Source of the DNA: Candidatus Aminicenantota bacterium | Lineage (GTDB): Bacteria > Acidobacteriota > Aminicenantia > Aminicenantales > UBA8522 | Direction: 5' to 3' | Assembly: GCA_016934895.1 (NCBI GenBank) | Contig: JAFGRZ010000037.1 | Span: 1 to 7,615, forward strand | Length of the DNA: 7,615 nucleotides | Shown: one piece after another, positions 1-4,992 of the stretch | Numbering within the stretch: the stretch's first letter is position 1 | Layout of the letters: every line of letters begins with the position of its first letter | The notes under the pieces: generated by a model | What the model was told of the DNA's origin: nothing | The model's database searches: none | What the model saw: the letters and a program-made list of their open reading frames with translations, nothing else | Translations under genes and position numbers: made by a program

Positions 1-993
1 ATGGAGATCGTCCAGGCCCGGGGGAGCTACGAATACGAAGGTTGCCTTCAGGGATTGGAGGTCGACAACGACGCCACTCGTGTTCACGGGCATTATATCC
101 ATGACGGCCTGGAAAGAGGGATGCGCTGGGGCTTTGTCGGCGGGGGCGACCACGGCGGCCGCCAACTCACCGCTGTTTTCGCGCCCAGCCTGAACCGTCA
201 AGCGCTATTCGACAGCCTCAGGTCGCGGCGTGTTTATGCCACGAGCGGAGAAAAGATGTTGATGGATATCCGGGTCAACGGCCGGTTCATGGGGGAGGAA
301 TTCACGCTTGAAGAGGGGGATAGGGAAATCCGGATCAAGGTCATCGGGACGGCCCCGATCGTTCAAGTGGATCTTTTCCGCAACGGCCGGGTCATCCGCC
401 AATGGAATCCCAACGCCCGGGAAATGGAGCGGATCATATCTGACCAGGAGCCTCTTCTCAGGCGCGAGAATTATTACTACCTTCGCGCGCTCCAGAGGGA
501 CGGCGGCCAGGCCTGGACGAGCCCCGTCTGGGTGATCAATCCTCGAGTCGAGGGTCGGTTTCGCTTCCAGATCGGGGGGGACGAGCTCCATGTGATCTAT
601 CCCGGCCAGGAAACCGATTTCTCGGTCCTGATGCACAACGAGACCGACGATCCGGTTCAGGGGACAGCGCGTCTTCGGGTTCCTGAAGGCTGGAGGGCAA
701 AAGAAACCGACGGAATTCCGGTGCCATGTGATGCAGGAGGATGGCGGCAGGCCGTTTTTCACGTAACGGCGCCTCCCGGATCAGTGACAGAACTCGGTTT
801 ACCCGAGGTGACGGCCGAGATGGCATTTCCGGACGGCCGGATGCTCACTTCCCCTTTGTTCGTGGTCGGGAGCCCCAGCCCTCTTTCGCGCGAGCAGAAG
901 GCGTCCCTGATCGACGCCCGGACCGAAATCCCCGCTTCCCGGTTCGCGGAATACCTGGCCGCGATGGCGAAGATATGGGAAACGGAGAAGTGA
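1..993 (+). CDS. CehA/McbA-type (DUF3604-like, PHP superfamily) metallohydrolase, C-terminal part with NEW3-like tail
   Basis: This is most likely the 3' part of a longer gene. Residues 42-90 carry the end of a PHP-type metallohydrolase: GFVGGGDHGG (44-53), where D50-H51 fit the late metal-binding Asp-His of the family, then LTAVFAP, the helix ALFDSLRSRRVYATSG (68-83) and a strand-rich stretch with GTAPI and FRNGRV (116-131). YYYLRAL and AWTSPVWVINP (158-181) close the domain. Residues 190-290 look like a NEW3-like beta-sandwich (PGQETDFSVLMHNETDDP, then VPEGW). The family's N-terminal HxH metal site is absent, and relatives are usually about twice this length. The ATG at base 1 is therefore probably internal, although no upstream sequence is visible. 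The stop is followed by a 60-bp gap before the GH172 gene. Family members hydrolyse esters or phosphoesters; the substrate cannot be inferred here. Confidence 0.75.
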   Translation: MEIVQARGSYEYEGCLQGLEVDNDATRVHGHYIHDGLERGMRWGFVGGGDHGGRQLTAVFAPSLNRQALFDSLRSRRVYATSGEKMLMDIRVNGRFMGEEFTLEEGDREIRIKVIGTAPIVQVDLFRNGRVIRQWNPNAREMERIISDQEPLLRRENYYYLRALQRDGGQAWTSPVWVINPRVEGRFRFQIGGDELHVIYPGQETDFSVLMHNETDDPVQGTARLRVPEGWRAKETDGIPVPCDAGGWRQAVFHVTAPPGSVTELGLPEVTAEMAFPDGRMLTSPLFVVGSPSPLSREQKASLIDARTEIPASRFAEYLAAMAKIWETEK

Positions 994-1040
994 TGCCGAA
1001 GGCGTCCTCATTTTTTTGCGGCGGCAACGCTCCTCGGTAA
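984..1040 (+). other. Candidate 15-codon coupled mini-ORF (ATG 993 to TAA 1040)
   Basis: The stop of the upstream gene (TGA, 991-993) overlaps an ATG (993-995) as TGATG, a common arrangement for translational coupling. GGAG at 984-987 lies 5 nt before this ATG. The reading frame encodes MPKASSFFCGGNAPR and ends with TAA at 1038-1040, which runs directly into the AAGGAGAG ribosome-binding site of the GH172 gene. It could carry ribosomes across the 60-bp gap, or be chance. The peptide has no recognisable family. Seven T residues (1011-1017) lie inside it. Confidence 0.25.
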
Positions 1041-1046
1041 GGAGAG
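1039..1046 (+). promoter_or_regulatory. Ribosome-binding site of the GH172 gene
   Basis: AAGGAGAG lies 7 nt before the ATG at 1054. This is a strong Shine-Dalgarno match at good spacing and supports that start over later ATGs. It shows that this organism uses canonical Shine-Dalgarno initiation. Confidence 0.8.
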
Positions 1047-1053
1047 ATGGAAA

Positions 1054-2643
1054 ATGAATAGAAAAAACCGGTCCGCGATCGGCATCTTGATCATGTGTGT
1101 GGTGGTTTCTTTTCTTGTTGTTCGCGCCGAGAAGATGGTCTTCCCTCAACCCGAACCCAGGCCCGCGCCCCCGCCTTCCGGGCCGGGGCTGATGCGCGGT
1201 CCGATGGCTTGGCTGTCCCAAACCCAGCACTATTCTTCATCCCGGGTCAGTTCCTACCAACGTCAGGGCGGTCCCCGGGACAATTACTATATTCCGACAA
1301 CAGGGGAGGAGATCGCCCTGGCCGAGATCAAGGGGCCGGGAGCGATCACCCATATCTGGGCCACCCAGCGCGGGGGAGGGCACGACCTGATTGTGAGGAT
1401 GTACTGGGAAGGCAGCGCGCACCCCAGTGTCGAAGCCCCCATAGGGGATTTTTTCGGCGTGGCCATGGGGGTCGATGCGCCGATAAACAGCGTCCCCATC
1501 CAGAATTCATCCGACGGCCGGTCCCGCAACTGCTGGTGGTACATGCCGTTCAACAAATCGGCCAGGATCACGGTCAGCGCCCCGCCGTCCGAAGAGAACG
1601 CGAAAAGAGAGACCGAAGCGCTCTATTTTTATATCGATTATCAGGTCTTTGCCGAGCCCATAAAGGACATCCACTATTTCCATGTCCGTTTTCTCGAGAC
1701 GGACCCTCCTGAGCGCGGCCGGCCGGTCCTTTTGGCCGAGGCCCGGGGAGACGGCCATTTCGTCGGATTGGTCATGGGACATCGGGATCGGGTCGCCGGT
1801 TGGTTCGGCGAAGGGGACGACATCATCACCGTGGACGGCCGGGTCTCTTTTCTGGGAACGGGAACGGAGGATTATTTTTGTGATGCCTGGGGATTCCAAC
1901 GATACCGGCTGTTCAGCGATCTCTACCACGGCGTGCCGTACTTGGATGAGAGGGGAATCGGATCCCGGTCGAGCGCTTACCGGTTTCATATCCTGGACCC
2001 CATCCCATTCCGAAAATCCTTCAAGTTCGAAATCGAGCACTGGCCCTGGCTCAGCCCCATCCCCAACACCGGGAGAGGGTACTATTCGGGCACGAGCTTC
2101 TGGTACCAGAAGACGGTTCATCAACCTTGGCCCCGGCTCGAGAGGATTATGGCCAACGAACCCTGGAATCCGAGCAAAGGCCGGTGGCACGTTCCGGGGT
2201 CGATCGAGGGCGAAGACCTGGGGCTTCTCTCCTTCGAGAGCCGGCTCGGAATATATGCCAAGCCCGCGGTCGAAGAAGCCCTTCCCAACCTGAGCGGCGA
2301 CCATATGCTTCTGTTCGATTCCGGCGGGGAAGGGAGATTCTCCCTGGCTGTTCCCGTCGATCAGGCCGGGGAATACGATGTCAAGATCCATTTCGTCAGG
2401 GCGCCCGAATACGGAATCGTCCGGGTTCGGATAAACGGAGAGGCTGTCGGAGAACCCGTCGATACATTCAAAGAGACCGAGGACCTGACCCGGCCCTTGT
2501 GGCCTCCGAAAGCCTTTGATTTCGGAGTCGTGGATTTAAAAGAAGGCATCAATGTTTTCGAGTTTGTGGTCGATTCGAAAAGCGCGGAATCGGAGGGATA
2601 CAAGGTGGGAATCGACTGTCTTGTCCTCGAGAAATCGGAATAG
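1054..2643 (+). CDS. Secreted GH172 (DUF2961) glycoside hydrolase with C-terminal beta-sandwich module
   Basis: This 529-residue protein starts with a signal peptide (hydrophobic core 8-23, likely cleavage after VVRA at 25) and a proline-rich linker (31-45). Residues about 50-360 match DUF2961, now glycoside hydrolase family 172: SSYQRQGGPRDNYYIP, GPGAITHIWAT, the strand YFYIDYQV, GEGDDIITVDG (252-262) and GTGTEDYF (268-275). E253 and E272 are the likely catalytic pair, by analogy with two glutamates about 20 residues apart in the characterised alpha-D-fructofuranosidase. Known members act on alpha-D-fructofuranosides or alpha-D-arabinofuranosides, so the exact substrate is open. Residues about 378-527 form an extra beta-rich module (SGDHMLLFDSGGEGRFSLAV to YKVGIDCLVLE) resembling a CBM6/35-like jelly roll, possibly carbohydrate-binding. 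The gene lies 60 bp after the PHP-family gene and 24 bp before the next, which suggests one operon. Confidence 0.88.
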   Translation: MNRKNRSAIGILIMCVVVSFLVVRAEKMVFPQPEPRPAPPPSGPGLMRGPMAWLSQTQHYSSSRVSSYQRQGGPRDNYYIPTTGEEIALAEIKGPGAITHIWATQRGGGHDLIVRMYWEGSAHPSVEAPIGDFFGVAMGVDAPINSVPIQNSSDGRSRNCWWYMPFNKSARITVSAPPSEENAKRETEALYFYIDYQVFAEPIKDIHYFHVRFLETDPPERGRPVLLAEARGDGHFVGLVMGHRDRVAGWFGEGDDIITVDGRVSFLGTGTEDYFCDAWGFQRYRLFSDLYHGVPYLDERGIGSRSSAYRFHILDPIPFRKSFKFEIEHWPWLSPIPNTGRGYYSGTSFWYQKTVHQPWPRLERIMANEPWNPSKGRWHVPGSIEGEDLGLLSFESRLGIYAKPAVEEALPNLSGDHMLLFDSGGEGRFSLAVPVDQAGEYDVKIHFVRAPEYGIVRVRINGEAVGEPVDTFKETEDLTRPLWPPKAFDFGVVDLKEGINVFEFVVDSKSAESEGYKVGIDCLVLEKSE

Positions 2644-2667
2644 GCCGAAAAGCCCGGTCAAAGAGCG

Positions 2668-4845
2668 ATGATGATCAAGAAATGCGGCGCGGGGGCTATT
2701 ATTGCCTCCCTGTTCATGATTGCAGGCTGGGGTCGTGAAGATGCGATCGAGAAAAACGCACTCCGGATTCCCGACGAGCTTCGAGCCTATGTGCGGACGA
2801 TCGCCTGGGATGAGCTGGGAGGAATACGGGCCGAATCGAGCCTGGAAAGGCTCGGCGACAATGCGTTTCATATCCGGCTGGTTTTCGACCTCGAAGACAG
2901 CGTGCCGCAGGACGACTGGCAGGTGCGGGTCCGGCCCGAATTCAATCCCGGCTTCCACTGGTCTCCTCACCTGACTCCGAAGGACGGTCACATCATCGAT
3001 CAACACGTCTTCCGTTCTCCGGCCCTGATCGTGAGCGCCGAGGATAAGCTTCTCATCCTGATCCCCGACCTGGGCATCATGTCCAAAGGAACGGCGGTGC
3101 GCTGGTACATGGACCTTGACGCGCCGAGAAACGTCCTGACTCTGGGGATGAGCGATGATGAGGTTGAAAGGGGGCTGTTTTTCGCCCGGAAGCCGGGCGC
3201 CGTCCACCCCGCCGGGAAGCGCGAGTTCGGCTTCTACCTGTTTGTGGCGGATGATGAAGACTCGATCCGAAATCCGTGGCGGAAAGCGCTGGCTTTCCTG
3301 TGGGAACGGTGGGGAAGGCCCCTTTTTGAGTCCGGGAAGCCTCTCCCGCCGGATCTTGAGCCTTATGTAAAACATACTTATGATTGGGCGTTCGAAAATT
3401 GGGGAGAAAGCGTCTGGCAGGAATTCGATCTCGACGGGAAAAGGGTCGGGGCGCCCGTTTTCATCGTCAACGTAACCCAGAGCCCCAATTATCCCGGGGA
3501 GGTCAGCGAACGGGAATTCCGCTCGGTCTGGAATCAAGCCTGGTTCAGTTCCCTGCGCTCGGCTTCGGGCCTTTTCCGTTTCGCCCGCCGCACCGCGAAC
3601 CGGGAGCTCATGGCGAAAGCTCTCCTGACCAAGGAACTGGCTTTGGCCGCGCCCCGGAGGGAAGGTTTCTTTGACACCGTCATCGCCACCGAAATGGAGA
3701 CGGTTGAAATTGGCGGCAAACCTCATAGCCGCTCCCGGGGGTGGAAAACCGCGTTCTGGGGGAATTCCGACCGGAATCCCGTCAACCGGCCTGCCGGCCA
3801 ACCCAGAAATCGGGATATCCGGCTGGCGCCCTACCATGTTTTGGACATGAGCTGGACGGCCCTTTGGATGGTCCGTTGGCACAATGAACTCGAGAAAGAC
3901 GAGCGGCTTCTCGACTATGCCCGGGTCTATGCAGAGAGCTTGGTCGCGATTCAGGACGAGTCCGGGTATTTCCCGGCATGGATCGATAAGAACACGCTCA
4001 ACCCGCTGGGGATCCTGGACCGGTCTCCCGAGACCTCGCTTTCCGCGACTTTTTTATTCGAGATGGGGCGGACGACGGGAGAGGAGCGTTACCGCGAGGC
4101 GGCACTGCGGGCCGTCGAGGCGGTCGTCCGGGACATCCTCCCGGTGGGGCGCTGGGAGGATTTCGAGACCTACTGGTCGAGTTCGAGTTACGGCAGCGGT
4201 GACCTGGTCGGCCGGAGAATCTCCAGGAACAACATGTTCAAGCAGTGCAATTTCTCGATCTTCTGGACGGCCGAAGCCCTCTACAATGCCTATAAAGCCA
4301 CCGGCGAGAGGCAATTCCTGGATTGGGGCCGCCGCGCCCTGGACGAGCTGTTGATGACCCAGGCCTCCTGGCAGCCGCCCTATATGTACGTGCCGGTCCT
4401 GGGGGGGTTCGGGGTGATGAACGCCGACGGCGAATGGCTGGATGCCCGGCAGAGTCTCTTCGCCGAGATCGTCCTTCTCTACGGCGTCGAACTCGGAGAA
4501 AAGGAGTATATCCAGAGGGGACTGGCCGCGATGCGGGCGTCTTTCGTGATGATGTATTGTCCGGAGAATCCGGAGGTCAAGGTTCTCTGGGAGAAAAAAC
4601 ATCCGTTCTTCGGTCCCGAGGACTACGGATTCACCATGGAAAATTACGGCCACGGAGGGGAGACCAGCCCGGAGGGAGAAGGCATGGGAGTCTTCACGAT
4701 CTATGACTGGGGCAACGGGGCTGCCGCCGAAGCCTGGAACAGGCTCAGGGACCATTTCGGGTCGGACTTTTTAACGAAGGCCGATGGACGGGACGGTCGT
4801 GCGAAATCGAACGTCCTGTTTCTCTTGACAGTGCCCGCGGAATGA
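2668..4845 (+). CDS. Secreted protein of unidentified family, probable alpha/alpha-barrel glycosidase-like enzyme
   Basis: I do not recognise a named family for this 725-residue protein. Residues 1-20 are a signal peptide ending MIAG; a lipobox would need Cys at 21, but Trp is there (codon TGG). Residues about 35-195 are strand-rich and probably a beta-sandwich. From about 225 to 700 the protein shows repeated amphipathic helix pairs typical of six-hairpin glycosidases: YARVYAESLVAIQDESGYFPAW (418-438), SPETSLSATFLFEMGRTTGEERY (453-475), ALYNAYKATGERQFLDWGRRALDEL (537-561) and LFAEIVLLYGVELGEKEYIQRGL (597-619). Acidic and aromatic patches at DRSPETS (451-457), ETYWSSSSYGSGD (500-512) and YGFTMENYGHGGE (653-665) could line an active site, but the catalytic residues are not identifiable. 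The start is ambiguous: ATG codons at 2668 and 2671 are adjacent, and the preceding purine tract (AAAGAG, 2660-2665) is weak. The 24-bp gap to the GH172 gene suggests joint transcription and a shared glycan substrate. A polysaccharide lyase is an alternative. Confidence 0.65.
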   Translation: MMIKKCGAGAIIASLFMIAGWGREDAIEKNALRIPDELRAYVRTIAWDELGGIRAESSLERLGDNAFHIRLVFDLEDSVPQDDWQVRVRPEFNPGFHWSPHLTPKDGHIIDQHVFRSPALIVSAEDKLLILIPDLGIMSKGTAVRWYMDLDAPRNVLTLGMSDDEVERGLFFARKPGAVHPAGKREFGFYLFVADDEDSIRNPWRKALAFLWERWGRPLFESGKPLPPDLEPYVKHTYDWAFENWGESVWQEFDLDGKRVGAPVFIVNVTQSPNYPGEVSEREFRSVWNQAWFSSLRSASGLFRFARRTANRELMAKALLTKELALAAPRREGFFDTVIATEMETVEIGGKPHSRSRGWKTAFWGNSDRNPVNRPAGQPRNRDIRLAPYHVLDMSWTALWMVRWHNELEKDERLLDYARVYAESLVAIQDESGYFPAWIDKNTLNPLGILDRSPETSLSATFLFEMGRTTGEERYREAALRAVEAVVRDILPVGRWEDFETYWSSSSYGSGDLVGRRISRNNMFKQCNFSIFWTAEALYNAYKATGERQFLDWGRRALDELLMTQASWQPPYMYVPVLGGFGVMNADGEWLDARQSLFAEIVLLYGVELGEKEYIQRGLAAMRASFVMMYCPENPEVKVLWEKKHPFFGPEDYGFTMENYGHGGETSPEGEGMGVFTIYDWGNGAAAEAWNRLRDHFGSDFLTKADGRDGRAKSNVLFLLTVPAE

Positions 4846-4853
4846 GATATGGT
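4825..4853 (+). promoter_or_regulatory. Candidate sigma-70-type promoter P1
   Basis: A perfect TTGACA (4825-4830) is followed after exactly 17 nt by TATGGT (4848-4853), which matches four of six positions of the -10 consensus. It overlaps the last codons of the upstream gene. Transcription would begin near 4860, where the tandem repeat starts, and give a leader of about 130 nt for the gene at 4993. The match may be chance, and this lineage's main sigma factor preference is unknown. Confidence 0.3.
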
Positions 4854-4859
4854 TCAGAA

Positions 4860-4885
4860 CAAATGATTGCGCCAAACGATTGTGC
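4860..4885 (+). repeat. Tandem imperfect 13-bp direct repeat
   Basis: CAAATGATTGCGC (4860-4872) is followed without a gap by CAAACGATTGTGC (4873-4885). The copies agree at 11 of 13 positions, and both differences are T/C transitions. The pair sits just downstream of candidate promoter P1, in the only long intergenic region. It could be a binding site for a regulator that contacts direct repeats. No third convincing copy follows; a loose match at 4894-4906 agrees at only 8 positions. Confidence 0.5.
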
Positions 4886-4939
4886 ATCGCGGCTCAACGC
4901 TTTGGCCTTCCGCCTGCAAGAAACCGATTTCATGGACGG

Positions 4940-4968
4940 GAGACAGACCCGATTTTATATCGTAAAAT
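4940..4968 (+). promoter_or_regulatory. Candidate promoter P2 overlapping an AT-rich inverted repeat
   Basis: GAGACA (4940-4945), a four-of-six -35 match, is followed after 17 nt by TAAAAT (4963-4968), a five-of-six -10 match. The -10 is also the right arm of a perfect inverted repeat, ATTTTA (4952-4957), 5-nt TATCG, TAAAAT (4963-4968). Transcription from here would give a very short leader before the start at 4993. A protein bound to the inverted repeat would block this promoter. The AT-rich patch stands out against the GC-rich surroundings. Confidence 0.35.
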
Positions 4969-4974
4969 AGCAAT

Positions 4975-4987
4975 GAAGGGAGAAGGG
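4975..4987 (+). promoter_or_regulatory. Double purine-rich ribosome-binding site for the gene at 4993
   Basis: GAAGGGAGAAGGG contains two overlapping Shine-Dalgarno-like cores. The second ends 5 nt before the ATG at 4993, which supports that start. The following residues form a good signal peptide. Confidence 0.7.
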
Positions 4988-4992
4988 CAGAT

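Noticed and set aside
993..1017. Possible intrinsic terminator: short stem 993-1005 followed by T7 at 1011-1017
   Set aside because: The stem is only 5 bp with a wobble pair and a 3-nt loop, and five unpaired bases separate it from the T-run. The next gene's ribosome-binding site follows at once.
1507..2391. A 294-codon minus-strand open frame inside the GH172 gene
   Set aside because: It is a shadow of a well-supported GH172 coding region.
2536..3882. A 448-codon minus-strand open frame across the end of the GH172 gene and the start of the next
   Set aside because: Same composition pattern, spans a gene boundary on the other strand, and no recognisable protein motif.
4920..4933. Short inverted repeat GAAA-CCGA-TTTC
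   Set aside because: Four-base arms are too short to mean anything by themselves, and no extension of the symmetry is seen.
4863..4970. A 35-codon plus-strand open frame in the 147-bp gap (begins MIAPNDCASRLN)
   Set aside because: No Shine-Dalgarno sequence precedes it, its peptide is not recognisable, and an open frame of this length is common by chance. It could be revisited if ribosome profiling shows signal.
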